Shown piece by piece: positions 14,968-23,172 of a stretch of 64,000 nucleotides of DNA. The stretch is from Bacteroidales bacterium UBA3824 (GTDB taxonomy: Bacteria; Bacteroidota; Bacteroidia; Bacteroidales; UBA3824): the NCBI GenBank assembly GCA_002393195.1, contig DGIK01000091.1, positions 1-64,000 of the forward strand. Direction: 5' to 3'. The notes beneath the pieces were generated by a model. The model was not told where the DNA came from. It did no database searches and saw nothing but the letters and a program-made list of their open reading frames with translations. A program made the translations under genes and the position numbers. Every line of letters begins with the position of its first letter. Positions within the stretch are counted from its first letter, which is position 1.

Positions 14968-16181
14968 GAACGGAACAGGAACAACGGGTGGGGCAGAGCC
15001 CCATCCAAAAGTTGTGGAACGCCAACTATTGCAAGGTGATGTCGGCAAATTTGATGCTGTATTTCTCCTTCTATTTGTTGACGCCGCTATTGCCGCTGTA
15101 CCTGAGCGAGGAGTTTGGGGCTACGAAGGATATGATTGGGCTTGTGCTGATGGGATACACCATCACAGCCACTTTGACGCGCCCGTTGAGCGGTTTCCTT
15201 GTGGATTCGTATCCGAGGAAAAAAGTTTTGCTGTGGTGTTTCTTCCTTTTTTTCATATTCTTCGGCGGATATTTGGCGGCGGGGACGCTGTTGATGTTTG
15301 CCATAATCAGGACGCTGCACGGTGCGCCTTTCGGGGCGTTGACTGTTGCCAATTCCACTGTTGCTATCGATGTGTTGGCTCCTTCGCGCCGCACGGAAGG
15401 TATTGGATTGTACGGACTTAGCAACAATATCGCTATGGCTGTGGCTCCGTCGGTGGGTCTGTTTGTGTATAATCAGACCAACAATTTTACGCTTTTGTTT
15501 TGGATTGCATTTGCGATTGCGCTGGTTGGTCTCATTATAGACAGCACCGTAACGCTTCGCGATCGCGAATTGGTAAAAAACAAACAAAAACTTTCCCTCG
15601 ACCGTTTCTTCCTCGTGCGCGGGTGGCTGTTGGCGGTCAATATGTTGTTTTTCGGGTTTTGTTTCGGCGTGTTGAGCAATTATCTTGCTATATACGGACG
15701 CGACGAACTTGGCATCACCGGTGGCACGGGAATGTATTTTATGGTGTTGTCGGTAGGGCTTGTGGCGTCGCGGTTGCAGGGCAGGAAGGCTTTGCGCGAA
15801 GGCAAACTTTCCAAAAACGCTTTGGAGGGCATCATCTTGTCCACGATAGGTTATACGGTGTTTGTAGCCGTCAAAAATGAATATGGATATTATCTTTCGG
15901 CGTTGTTGATAGGACTTGGCAACGGTCATCTGTGGCCCGCCTTTCAAAATATGATGGTTCAGATGGCGACGAGCAATCAGCGCGGCACCGCCAATAGTTC
16001 CATTTTTGTGTCTTGGGACGCGGGGCTTGGTGTCGGCGTGCTTGTTGGCGGCGTCATTGCCGAACTCGTAAGTTATCGTGCGGCGTTTTGGACGGTTTCG
16101 GCGGCGCACGTCATTGGCTTGGCGTTGTACGTGTGGAAGACAAGGGGATTTTTCGAGAAAGGACGGATATGCAATGGCTGA
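14925..16181 (+). CDS. MFS transporter
   Basis: A multi-pass membrane carrier of about 380-418 residues with 12 predicted helices. It has the conserved first helix (ANLMLYFSFYLLTPLLPLYLS), the MFS loop motif (GFLVDSYPRKK) and typical glycine-rich helices. Substrate is unknown; it resembles Bacteroidota drug or arabinose-efflux-like MFS proteins. The start is uncertain. An in-frame TTG at 14925 overlaps the dismutase gene by 43 bases. Conserved residues (LWNANYCKVM) lie before the ATG at 15039, so the start is upstream of that ATG. The first 30 codons contain a REP-like hairpin (14986-15006), suggesting the natural N-terminus was altered. Confidence 0.85.
   Translation: MVDNQLERNQQQVVGTEQEQRVGQSPIQKLWNANYCKVMSANLMLYFSFYLLTPLLPLYLSEEFGATKDMIGLVLMGYTITATLTRPLSGFLVDSYPRKKVLLWCFFLFFIFFGGYLAAGTLLMFAIIRTLHGAPFGALTVANSTVAIDVLAPSRRTEGIGLYGLSNNIAMAVAPSVGLFVYNQTNNFTLLFWIAFAIALVGLIIDSTVTLRDRELVKNKQKLSLDRFFLVRGWLLAVNMLFFGFCFGVLSNYLAIYGRDELGITGGTGMYFMVLSVGLVASRLQGRKALREGKLSKNALEGIILSTIGYTVFVAVKNEYGYYLSALLIGLGNGHLWPAFQNMMVQMATSNQRGTANSSIFVSWDAGLGVGVLVGGVIAELVSYRAAFWTVSAAHVIGLALYVWKTRGFFEKGRICNG
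14986..15006. repeat. Diverged REP-like hairpin inside the MFS gene start
   Basis: GGGTGGGGC, loop AGA, GCCCCATCC: the core of the REP palindrome seen at 114, 482 and 821, with one G-T pair. It is read in frame as part of the MFS N-terminus. Confidence 0.5.
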
Positions 16182-16182
16182 T

Positions 16183-17748
16183 TTATTCTTCCCCTTCAAT
16201 TACTTCCATTTCCACCTCGTGCTTTGCTGTTTCCTTGTTGTAATTGATGCCGCATAGCACGATGCGTTTGGAAAAACCTTGGAGGCTTTTGGGGTAGTTT
16301 TTGCGCTTGATTTGAGATATGGCGGTGTCGGCGGTCTTGTCGTATTTTAGTTCGATGACGATTGCGGGGCGCGGCGACTTTGGCAGCGGTATGAAAACCA
16401 TATCGGCAAAACCTTTGCCCGTGGGCAGTTCGTGGAAAATCTTGTAAAACGGTTTGGCGGCATAATAAGCCAACGTGATGGCACAGCGCATAGAGTTTTC
16501 GTCGTTGAATTCCAAAATGGACGACGCTTCAAAATGGTAATCGTCGAAGGCGCGTGCCACCTGTTCTTTGCGTAGGTTGATGGTATCTTCCAAAAGTTGG
16601 AGCGACTGCCCCACAGCCTTTGACATTTCTTTCCAACCCGCCGCCCTCACAGCGTTTTTGAACTCCGCACCAACTTCTGTGTTTGGAATCCTTACTGTTT
16701 GAGTTGCTGGATTATATGACAAATAACCAAGGTGTGTCAATAGGGTAAAAACATCGTCGCTCGTTTCGATATTCTTCATATCGTTGCGGAAACTTGCTGG
16801 TTCTATTACAACTTCCTCGCCGTTCATCATCCTGATGATTTTGGTGCGCACTTGGTCGGCGTCGATGTTGATGTATCTTTCTATCGCCATAAAAGATGCC
16901 GTCTTGGACCAAAAACTGTTGTAATTGCGTCTAAGAATCGACTGCATCACCGAATAAGGATTGAACATCGACCTTTCTTCGCCGATGATGTAGCCGTCGT
17001 AGGCGTGTTTCATCAGGTCGAAGTCCATATTGTGTTTTTCGCAGAGGATTTTGACCTCGTCTTCCGTAAAACCATAATACTTCGCTGTATTGGCTGGGTC
17101 TATAATGCTGTATTCCACAAAATTGTTCAACGCCGATTGCGTCTTAATTTTGATAATTGGCAATATGCCCGTCATATACACAAGCAAAAATACTTTTTTG
17201 GCATTGGTTGCCTTGAACATCGAACGCAGGAAGTCCACATATTCGTCCTGAATTTCCTGTGTAACGTCCCTTACAAGCATATCCCATTCGTCGATAATCA
17301 GGATAAAACGGTCGCCAGTCTTTTGGTTGATTTCTGCAAGGGCTTTTACAAGCGATTCTTTTTCTTCCAATTCATTATACGCATCCTTCAAGTCGGCGAT
17401 TATGCTTTTTTGCGCCTCTTTCAGTTTGTCTTTGTCGGGAATATTGGCAAAGGTGTTCCAATCGATGAAGATTGTAGGATATTTGTTGAGATGTTTTCCG
17501 TAATCAGGCGATTTGGTAATTTCCAAACCCTCAAACAATTTACTTGAGTCAGATTTTCTGTCGTAATATGCATAAGCCATCTCTGCCGCCATCGACTTGC
17601 CAAAACGTCGTGGGCGGGATATGCACATAAACTTATTTTCAGAGTCCATATTTCTGTTAAGAATATTCAACAATCCCGATTTGTCAACAAAATTGCTGTT
17701 GATGGCGCATCTGAAACCATAGTTTTCCCTGTCGATAAACTGTCCCAT
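16183..17748 (-). CDS. AAA-ATPase-like / PD-(D/E)XK nuclease superfamily protein (DUF1703 type)
   Basis: A 521-residue protein of a family that is expanded in gut Bacteroidota. The N-terminal AAA_ATPase-like domain has the degenerate P-loop SRPRRFGKSMAAEM (residues about 40-55) and Walker B-like FILIIDEWDML. The C-terminal domain is a PD-(D/E)XK fold: ADMVFIPLPKSPRPAIVIELKYDKTADTAISQI (the D, E and K are present). The ATG at 17748 is chosen because the family begins with this segment. Function is unproven; genome-defence or mobile-element roles have been proposed. It converges on the MFS gene with one base between stops. Confidence 0.85.
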   Translation of the reverse strand: MGQFIDRENYGFRCAINSNFVDKSGLLNILNRNMDSENKFMCISRPRRFGKSMAAEMAYAYYDRKSDSSKLFEGLEITKSPDYGKHLNKYPTIFIDWNTFANIPDKDKLKEAQKSIIADLKDAYNELEEKESLVKALAEINQKTGDRFILIIDEWDMLVRDVTQEIQDEYVDFLRSMFKATNAKKVFLLVYMTGILPIIKIKTQSALNNFVEYSIIDPANTAKYYGFTEDEVKILCEKHNMDFDLMKHAYDGYIIGEERSMFNPYSVMQSILRRNYNSFWSKTASFMAIERYINIDADQVRTKIIRMMNGEEVVIEPASFRNDMKNIETSDDVFTLLTHLGYLSYNPATQTVRIPNTEVGAEFKNAVRAAGWKEMSKAVGQSLQLLEDTINLRKEQVARAFDDYHFEASSILEFNDENSMRCAITLAYYAAKPFYKIFHELPTGKGFADMVFIPLPKSPRPAIVIELKYDKTADTAISQIKRKNYPKSLQGFSKRIVLCGINYNKETAKHEVEMEVIEGEE

Positions 17749-17769
17749 AGTAATCTCGATTTGTTTCTG

Positions 17770-17800
17770 CAAATGTAGTTTTTTATTTTTGATATGCAAA
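17770..17800 (-). promoter_or_regulatory. Bacteroidota-type promoter for AAA/PD-(D/E)XK gene
   Basis: Minus-strand TACATTTG (plus 17770-17777), 19 bases from TTTG (plus 17797-17800). Confidence 0.6.
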
Positions 17801-17811
17801 ATAAACAAATA

Positions 17812-17854
17812 AAAAAAACACGAAAAACAATGGATATGTCTTTCGTGTTTTTTG
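17812..17854 (-). terminator. Intrinsic terminator after uppP operon
   Basis: Inverted repeat AACACGAAA ... TTTCGTGTT around an 18-base loop, with A-rich and T-rich flanks so it can act in both directions. It lies directly after the uppP stop on the minus strand. Confidence 0.65.
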
Positions 17855-17875
17855 ACAGTTGAAATTCAAAAAGGT

Positions 17876-18724
17876 TTATGCAATCACCATACAAACGATG
17901 CCCATAATGAAACAGTAGATTGCGAAGTAAATGAGTTTGGCTTTCTTGACCATCTGAATCATCCATTTGCAGGCGAAGCATCCGCTCACGAATGCCGCGA
18001 TGAAGCCCACAACAAGTGCCGTTGTAGGTATGCTAACGAGGTCGGCGGCGTGTTCTGCCAAATATTCTTGACTCGGGGCTATTATGTGTCTCAATTCCAA
18101 CAACGCCTCGCCCAAAATCGGCGGTATCACCATCAGGAACGAGAATTGCGCCAGGCTTTCCTTTTTGTTGCCCAACAAGAGACCCGTTGCAATCGTAGAG
18201 CCAGAGCGCGAGAGGCCGGGCAACACTGCAATCGCCTGTGCAATGCCTATTATAAAGGCGTGGAGCGGCGAGATGGTTTCCTTGGGTTGCGGCTTGTAAA
18301 AATGCGTCATTGCGAGGAGCGCGGCTGTTACGAGAAGGCAACAGCCCACAACTACGAGGCTGCCTTCAAATATTGCCTCTACATAATCCTTGAAACACAG
18401 TCCAATGATGCCCACGGGTATCATTGAGATTATAATCAGGATTACATAACGCTGATGCACATTGAGCCTCTGCCAAAGCGAAACGCCTTCTTCCTTGGGT
18501 GCGAGCGGCTTGAAGAATCCTTTGATTATCTCCAAAATCTCTTTGCGGAGGATGACGAGGGTTGCCAATACTGTTGCCACGTGTACGGTAACGTCAAAAG
18601 TCAGTCCGCCCTCGTTGATGTTCATAAAGTGCTGACCTATTTGGAGATGTCCCGACGAACTCACCGGCAAAAACTCCGTCAAGCCCTGCACCAAGCCGAG
18701 TATTAATGCTTCTATTTCCGACAT
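17876..18724 (-). CDS. uppP: Undecaprenyl-diphosphate phosphatase (UppP/BacA)
   Basis: A 282-residue integral membrane protein that regenerates undecaprenyl phosphate, the lipid carrier for peptidoglycan and O-antigen synthesis. Family motifs are present: [23 protein letters not shown] near the N-terminus (catalytic Glu and Ser region) and [18 protein letters not shown] in the middle (catalytic Arg). About eight hydrophobic helices are visible. It is third in the minus-strand set greA - HIT protein - uppP with 5-13 bases between genes, closing with a hairpin terminator. Confidence 0.95.
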   Translation of the reverse strand: MSEIEALILGLVQGLTEFLPVSSSGHLQIGQHFMNINEGGLTFDVTVHVATVLATLVILRKEILEIIKGFFKPLAPKEEGVSLWQRLNVHQRYVILIIISMIPVGIIGLCFKDYVEAIFEGSLVVVGCCLLVTAALLAMTHFYKPQPKETISPLHAFIIGIAQAIAVLPGLSRSGSTIATGLLLGNKKESLAQFSFLMVIPPILGEALLELRHIIAPSQEYLAEHAADLVSIPTTALVVGFIAAFVSGCFACKWMIQMVKKAKLIYFAIYCFIMGIVCMVIA

Positions 18725-18729
18725 AATGC

Positions 18730-19122
18730 TTACAATGCTACGTTAGCGCGGATTTTGGCGGCGATGTCTTCCATCTCCTCTTTCGGGAGAGTCATCTTGT
18801 GTTCAAACGACATATCGCCAACATTGTTGAGGGGCGCGAGGTGGATGTGTGCGTGGGGTACTTCGATGCCCACAACAGCCACGCCGACCTTCTTGCAGGG
18901 GATTACCTTCTCGATGGCGAGGGCAACCTTCTTTGCAAACGCCATAAAGCGACCGAGTTTTGCGTCGTCGATGGCAAAAATGTAGTCAACTTCCTCCTTG
19001 GGCACTACGAGAGTGTGTCCCTTTGCGATGGGATTGATGTCCAAGAACGCAAAAAACTCGTCGTTCTCGGCTATTTTGTAGCACGGTATTTCACCGGCGA
19101 TGATTCTTGAAAATATTGTCAT
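18730..19122 (-). CDS. HIT family hydrolase (HINT-like)
   Basis: A 130-residue single-domain HIT protein with the family start ([19 protein letters not shown]), [15 protein letters not shown] and the histidine triad HAHIHLAPL near the C-terminus. HINT enzymes cleave adenosine phosphoramidates and aminoacyl-adenylates. In Bacteroidota it is commonly next to greA, as here (13-base gap). It appears complete. Confidence 0.92.
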   Translation of the reverse strand: MTIFSRIIAGEIPCYKIAENDEFFAFLDINPIAKGHTLVVPKEEVDYIFAIDDAKLGRFMAFAKKVALAIEKVIPCKKVGVAVVGIEVPHAHIHLAPLNNVGDMSFEHKMTLPKEEMEDIAAKIRANVAL

Positions 19123-19135
19123 GATACTTTACTCT

Positions 19136-19609
19136 TTAAATTCCAATTTCGAGGATTTTGAATTCGAGTTGTCCGGCGGGAACGGTGATTTGAGCCACGT
19201 CGCCCACTTTCTTGCCGAGAAGTCCTTTGGCGATTGGGGTCTCGATGGAGATTTTGCCCTCCTTGAGGTTTGCCTCGCTGCCGGCAACGATTGTGTAGGT
19301 TACTTCCTTCTTCATCTTTGTATTGAGGAGCTTTACCTTGCTGAGAATCTGCACCTTGTCGGATTGGATTTGGCTCTTGTCGAGTACGCGGGAGTTTTTG
19401 ATGGTCTCCTGCAACTTGGCGATTTTGAGCTCCAACATTCCTTGAGCTTCCTTAGCCGCGTCGTATTCTGCGTTTTCCGAGAGGTCGCCTTTTTCGCGCG
19501 CCTCGGCGATTTGACGAGATATGTTGGGCCTCTCGATAGCGATGAGGCGGTTGAGTTCGTCGTTGAGTTTTTTCATTCCCTCTTCTGTGAGGTATGTTAC
19601 GTTTGCCAT
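19136..19609 (-). CDS. greA: Transcription elongation factor GreA
   Basis: A 157-residue factor that stimulates transcript cleavage in stalled RNA polymerase. The N-terminal coiled coil (YLTEEGMKKLNDELNRL, ending in the acidic tip REKGDLSENAEYDAAKEAQ) and the C-terminal FKBP-like domain (SIETPIAKGLLGKKVGD) are intact. The gene is first of the greA-HIT-uppP set. Its leader contains a strong terminator-like hairpin between promoter and start, which suggests regulation by premature termination. Confidence 0.96.
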   Translation of the reverse strand: MANVTYLTEEGMKKLNDELNRLIAIERPNISRQIAEAREKGDLSENAEYDAAKEAQGMLELKIAKLQETIKNSRVLDKSQIQSDKVQILSKVKLLNTKMKKEVTYTIVAGSEANLKEGKISIETPIAKGLLGKKVGDVAQITVPAGQLEFKILEIGI

Positions 19610-19649
19610 TGTTTATTGTGTTTGGTTAATAATTCTTTTTTTGAGAGAA

Positions 19650-19692
19650 TAAAAAAATATTGAGAACCCAAGTCGCAAAACTTGGATTCTCA
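19650..19692 (-). terminator. Terminator-like hairpin in the greA leader (possible attenuator)
   Basis: On the minus strand, TGAGAATCCAAGT pairs with ACTTGGGTTCTCA around a 6-base loop (one internal mismatch) and is followed by ATATTTTTTTA. It sits between the greA promoter (19721-19752) and the greA start (19609), so it would stop most transcripts unless bypassed. Confidence 0.7.
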
Positions 19693-19720
19693 AAAACGCT
19701 ATGCTCTCAAAATTTCGGTG

Positions 19721-19752
19721 CAAAGATAATACTATTTTTGCTGATGCGCAAA
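19721..19752 (-). promoter_or_regulatory. Bacteroidota-type promoter for greA
   Basis: Minus-strand TATCTTTG (plus 19721-19728) and TTTG (plus 19749-19752), 20 bases apart. Confidence 0.7.
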
Positions 19753-19798
19753 TTTTTTTGCGAAATTTTTGTAATTTTGCCGCCGTAAACACGAAGCA

Positions 19799-19939
19799 CC
19801 GCCTTGCGGCGGAGTCTTTTATAAACGAAAATTAAAACGAATTTTAGTGAATTAAAACGAATTTTTTTATTTTGATTCGTTTTAATTCGTTATAATTCGT
19901 TTTAATTCGTGTTTAAAAATACAGTACGCCGTCAGGCGT
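19799..19939. repeat. Long AT-rich inverted repeat with end hairpins, copy A
   Basis: A short hairpin CCGCC-TTGC-GGCGG (19799-19812) is followed by an imperfect long inverted repeat of about 95 bases (19822-19916) made of TAAAACGAATT-like words and their complement AATTCGTTTTA. Another short hairpin, ACGCC-GTCA-GGCGT (19926-19939), closes it. The same three-part layout occurs at 25947-26131 and 36030-36186. It lies in the leader of folA. It resembles a MITE; no matching transposase is in the window. Confidence 0.8.
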
Positions 19940-19963
19940 TAATTAACAGATATTTATGTTGTT

Positions 19964-20506
19964 ATGGAACTTTGTATGATAGTGGCTGTTGACGAGCGCA
20001 ACGGCATCGGCAGGGACAATAATCTCCTTTGCCATCTTTCCGGCGATATGAAGAATTTTAAGTCGCTTACATCCGGCTGCCCCGTCATTATGGGCAGAAA
20101 AACTTACGAATCGCTGCCCAATGGTGCGTTGCCTAAGCGTGTAAACATCGTCCTAAGCCGCGACGAGAATTATATCCTTGACGATGCCATCACGTGCGAG
20201 ACCGTGGAGGAGGTTTTGGGATTGCGTGTTGTCAAAAACAGCCAGCGTGTATTCGTCATTGGCGGCGAGAGTATTTATAAGGCGTTTTTTGAACACGCCG
20301 ACAAACTTTATGTTACCTGCATACGCCATCATTTTGAGGATGCCGACACTTTTTTCCCCGAAATCAATATCGATCATTGGCGCATCAACTCTGTTTCTGA
20401 CGAGTTTAAGGCCGACGAGAAAAACGACTACCCCTATTTCTTCGCGGTCTATGAGCGGATACGGGGCAATGTGCATTATGTCGAGGACGAGTTTAATGAG
20501 ATATAG
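19964..20506 (+). CDS. folA: Dihydrofolate reductase
   Basis: A 180-residue NADPH-dependent enzyme making tetrahydrofolate. It shows the classical elements IVAVDERNGIGRDNNLLCHLSGDMKNFKSLT (substrate pocket with the acidic residue in SGDMKNFK), VIMGRKTYESLP and VFVIGGESIYKAF. A 15-20 residue C-terminal extension (GNVHYVEDEFNEI) is slightly longer than usual. It converges on panD with a strong shared terminator between them. Confidence 0.95.
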   Translation: MELCMIVAVDERNGIGRDNNLLCHLSGDMKNFKSLTSGCPVIMGRKTYESLPNGALPKRVNIVLSRDENYILDDAITCETVEEVLGLRVVKNSQRVFVIGGESIYKAFFEHADKLYVTCIRHHFEDADTFFPEINIDHWRINSVSDEFKADEKNDYPYFFAVYERIRGNVHYVEDEFNEI

Positions 20507-20546
20507 TTGACGACTTGCCGCTGACTTGCCGCGATTAAAATAAAAA

Positions 20547-20606
20547 TTCCGTTCATACCGCGCCAAAACTCCAAAACTTTGCAGCTTTTGCGTGATATGA
20601 ACGGAA
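20547..20606. terminator. Bidirectional hairpin between folA and panD
   Basis: TTCCGTTCATA (20547-20557) pairs with TATGAACGGAA (20596-20606). The interior can extend the stem. The flanks are A-rich on the left and AAAAC on the right, which suits termination in the panD direction best. Confidence 0.6.
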
Positions 20607-20612
20607 AACAAT

Positions 20613-20963
20613 TTACACTAATCTGTTGCTCTTTGTGTCGGGGAATATTACCTTCGGCACAAAACTCTTTGCCTCCTCGAAGTCCATCGACGCATACGAC
20701 ATTATGATTACGATGTCGCCTACCGACACCTTGCGGGCGGCGGGTCCGTTGAGGCAGATGCAGCCCGAATTGCGTTCGCCCTTGATGGCATAAGTGTCAA
20801 GACGTTCGCCGTTGTTGATGTCCACGACCTGCACCTTCTCGTTAGGGATGATGTTGGCGGCTTCCATCAGAGCCTCGTCGATGGTGATAGAGCCGATGTA
20901 ATTGAGGTTGGCCTCTGTTACCGTTACACGGTGGATTTTTGATTTAAGTATCTCTATGTTCAT
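20613..20963 (-). CDS. panD: Aspartate 1-decarboxylase (pyruvoyl enzyme precursor)
   Basis: A 116-residue proenzyme making beta-alanine for pantothenate. The self-cleavage site is YIGSITID (Gly24-Ser25), which gives the pyruvoyl cofactor, and Lys9 (KSKIHRV) and the later NGPAAR element are present. The stop is 6 bases after the folA/panD hairpin. It is directly downstream of panC with 3 bases between, so both are one operon. Confidence 0.96.
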   Translation of the reverse strand: MNIEILKSKIHRVTVTEANLNYIGSITIDEALMEAANIIPNEKVQVVDINNGERLDTYAIKGERNSGCICLNGPAARKVSVGDIVIIMSYASMDFEEAKSFVPKVIFPDTKSNRLV

Positions 20964-20966
20964 CTC

Positions 20967-21812
20967 TTAAAGTAGGATGTTGTCTATAAGGCGTACCTTG
21001 CCGTCATATACCGTGATGCAGATAACGGCGTTTTCGGGCTTTTCTGACGCGATGGGTTGCAATGTGTCGCGGTCGGCAATCTCTACGTATTCGAGGCAGA
21101 GATTGGCATCCGTGGCGATTGATTTCTTGATGTAGTCGATGATTTGCGCCTGTGTGGAGCCGTTGTCGCTCATCTCCTTGGCTTTAAACAATGTCTTGGA
21201 AATCAACAACGCCGACACTCTCTGTTCGGGCGTGAGGAGTTGGTTGCGGCTCGATAATGCAAGACCGTCAGCCTCCCTCTTGATGGGACAAGAAACAATT
21301 TTGCCCTTGAAATCGCGCATGTATTTGCGCACCATTGCGCGGATTACCGCTATCTGTTGGAAGTCTTTTTGACCGAAGTAGGCATTGTCGGGCTCTACAA
21401 TCGAGAGCAACTTGCTTACAATCTGGCATACGCCGTTGAAATGTCCCGGACGATATTTGCCTTCCATTACTTCTGCCACTGCGCCGAGTTCAAACTGTCG
21501 GTTGTCTTCTTCGGGGTACATCTCCGATTCTGACGGCGCAAAGAGGATGTCTGCCTCGTTGTATTCCAGCAACTTGATGTCTGCCTGCAAATCGCGCGGG
21601 TATTTAGCCAAGTCGTCGGGGTTGTTGAATTGTGTCGGGTTTACAAAGACGCTTACGACTGTTACGTCGTTGTCCCTGTTGCTTGCCTCCACGAGAGAGG
21701 CGTGTCCGTCGTGTAGCGCACCCATCGTCGCCACAAAACCTATCTTCTTGCCTTGCTTGCGGAGGGCAGAGAGCCGCTTCCGCAGAGGCTTTATTTCGTA
21801 AAATATTTCCAT
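20967..21812 (-). CDS. panC: Pantothenate synthetase
   Basis: A 281-residue ATP-dependent ligase joining pantoate and beta-alanine. It has the nucleotide-binding VATMGALHDGHASLV (HIGH-type signature, here HDGH), SVFVNPTQF, YFGQKDFQQ and READGLALSSRNQLL (KMSKS-like). Start ATG at 21812 (MEIFYEI); an upstream TTG is less likely. It forms a pathway pair with panD. Confidence 0.96.
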   Translation of the reverse strand: MEIFYEIKPLRKRLSALRKQGKKIGFVATMGALHDGHASLVEASNRDNDVTVVSVFVNPTQFNNPDDLAKYPRDLQADIKLLEYNEADILFAPSESEMYPEEDNRQFELGAVAEVMEGKYRPGHFNGVCQIVSKLLSIVEPDNAYFGQKDFQQIAVIRAMVRKYMRDFKGKIVSCPIKREADGLALSSRNQLLTPEQRVSALLISKTLFKAKEMSDNGSTQAQIIDYIKKSIATDANLCLEYVEIADRDTLQPIASEKPENAVICITVYDGKVRLIDNILL

Positions 21813-21825
21813 AAGCAATATGTTT

Positions 21826-21935
21826 AATTGATAATTTATAGTTGACAGTTGACACTCCTTCCGGCGGCAACTATGTCAATTATCAATTGTTAATTGTTAT
21901 TTTTCAATTATGAATTATGAATTATGCATTATGCA
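21826..21935. repeat. AT-rich short-word repeats (AATTGACA / AATTATGA family)
   Basis: Overlapping words such as AATTGATAATTTATAGTTGACAGTTGACA, TCAATTATCAATTGTTAATTG and AATTATGAATTATGCATTATGCA, split by a small GC part. Related words recur at 34447-34515, 40640-40675 and 60389-60479. The repeat runs into the galE C-terminus, where it seems to have supplied the last residues. Confidence 0.55.
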
Positions 21936-22943
21936 TTTCTGTTGCCATTTCCACGCATTGAGCAATGTCTCTTTGAGGGGGACGACGGCTTTCCAACCGA
22001 GTTCTTGGTTGGCGTAGGTGGTGTCTGCCCATACTTTTTCGATGTCGCCTGCGCGGCGGCCGACGATTTTGTAATTGAGTTTTACGCCGGTGGCTTCCTC
22101 AAAGGTTTTTATCAATTGCAATACCGAGAGACCGTTGCCTGTGCCGATGTTGAAAAACTCCAATCCCGCCTTCTGTTTGCCTTGTTCCATGCGGTTGATG
22201 GCGGCGATGTGGGCGTTTGCGAGGTCTATGATGTCGATGTAGTCGCGGATAGCCGTGCCGTCGGGGGTGTTGTAGTCGTCGCCAAACACGCTAAGACATT
22301 CCCTGATGCCGGCTGCGGTCTGCGTGATGTATGGAATCAGGTTGGCAGGTACGCCGAGCGGCAATTCGCCAATCAACGACGACGGATGCGCGCCAATCGG
22401 GTTGAAATACCTCAGCGCGATGCAGTGTATTTCGGGGTTCACCTTCACAAAATCGCGGATTATTTCTTCGTTGATTTGCTTGGTGTTGCCGTATGGCGAG
22501 AGGGCGGGCTGTATCGGCGATTGTTCCGTGACGGGCAATTTCTCCGGCTGTCCATACACCGTGCACGACGACGAGAATACGAGGTTCTTTATCTTGAACT
22601 CCTTCATCGCGTCGAGGATATTGATGACGCCGTTTAGGTTGTTGCGGTAATATTTGAGCGGCTGTTGCACCGACTCGCCAACCGCCTTGCTTGCGGCAAA
22701 GTGTATCACCGATTCGATGCCGTCGTGCTGCCTCAGAAAATCAAACAACTGTCTCTTGTCGGCTACGTCCACCTTGCCAAAATGCGGTTTTACGCCCGTT
22801 ATCTTGGCGATGTTGTCCACTACGTCGGCAGACGAGTTGCTCAGGTCGTCAACGATGTACACCTCGTAGCCCTTTTGCTGCAATTCTACGGTGGTGTGGC
22901 TTCCAATGAAGCCTGTGCCGCCTGTTACCAGTATTTTTTTCAT
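21915..22943 (-). CDS. galE: UDP-glucose 4-epimerase
   Basis: A 342-residue short-chain dehydrogenase-type epimerase for UDP-sugars. It has the NAD-binding loop VTGGTGFIGSH (residues 6-16), the catalytic SSSCTVYG serine-type site and the Tyr-x3-Lys YGNTKQ, with RYFNPIGAHPSSLIGE typical of GalE. The final residues (KCIMHNS) are encoded in the AT-rich repeat and are probably not native. It supplies UDP-galactose for surface glycans. Confidence 0.93.
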   Translation of the reverse strand: MKKILVTGGTGFIGSHTTVELQQKGYEVYIVDDLSNSSADVVDNIAKITGVKPHFGKVDVADKRQLFDFLRQHDGIESVIHFAASKAVGESVQQPLKYYRNNLNGVINILDAMKEFKIKNLVFSSSCTVYGQPEKLPVTEQSPIQPALSPYGNTKQINEEIIRDFVKVNPEIHCIALRYFNPIGAHPSSLIGELPLGVPANLIPYITQTAAGIRECLSVFGDDYNTPDGTAIRDYIDIIDLANAHIAAINRMEQGKQKAGLEFFNIGTGNGLSVLQLIKTFEEATGVKLNYKIVGRRAGDIEKVWADTTYANQELGWKAVVPLKETLLNAWKWQQKCIMHNS

Positions 22944-23097
22944 AGCTATAATGTATGTTTGTCTGTTTTTGCTTGCAATTAACGCCCCAAAGATACTAAA
23001 AACATTCCAAATCTTCGCTCATTACAACAAAAAAAACTCCTTTTTGCTGCAAATATCAACAAATATTGACATCTTGCCAAAATATATTGCAAAACTT

Positions 23098-23129
23098 TTT
23101 GTTGGCTGAAAATATATTTTGTATATTTG
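23098..23129 (+). promoter_or_regulatory. Bacteroidota-type promoter for HU/SPOR gene
   Basis: TTTG at 23098-23101, 20 bases, TATATTTG at 23122-23129 followed by CGGC. Confidence 0.7.
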
Positions 23130-23172
23130 CGGCATCAACGTAATGACCAAAAACCGATAAAAACATTATACA

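Noticed and set aside
21915..22637. Long plus-strand frames across galE, and similar ones across panC, greA, aroB and the CheR genes.
   Set aside because: They are antisense readings of strongly conserved genes, with no ribosome sites and no family resemblance.
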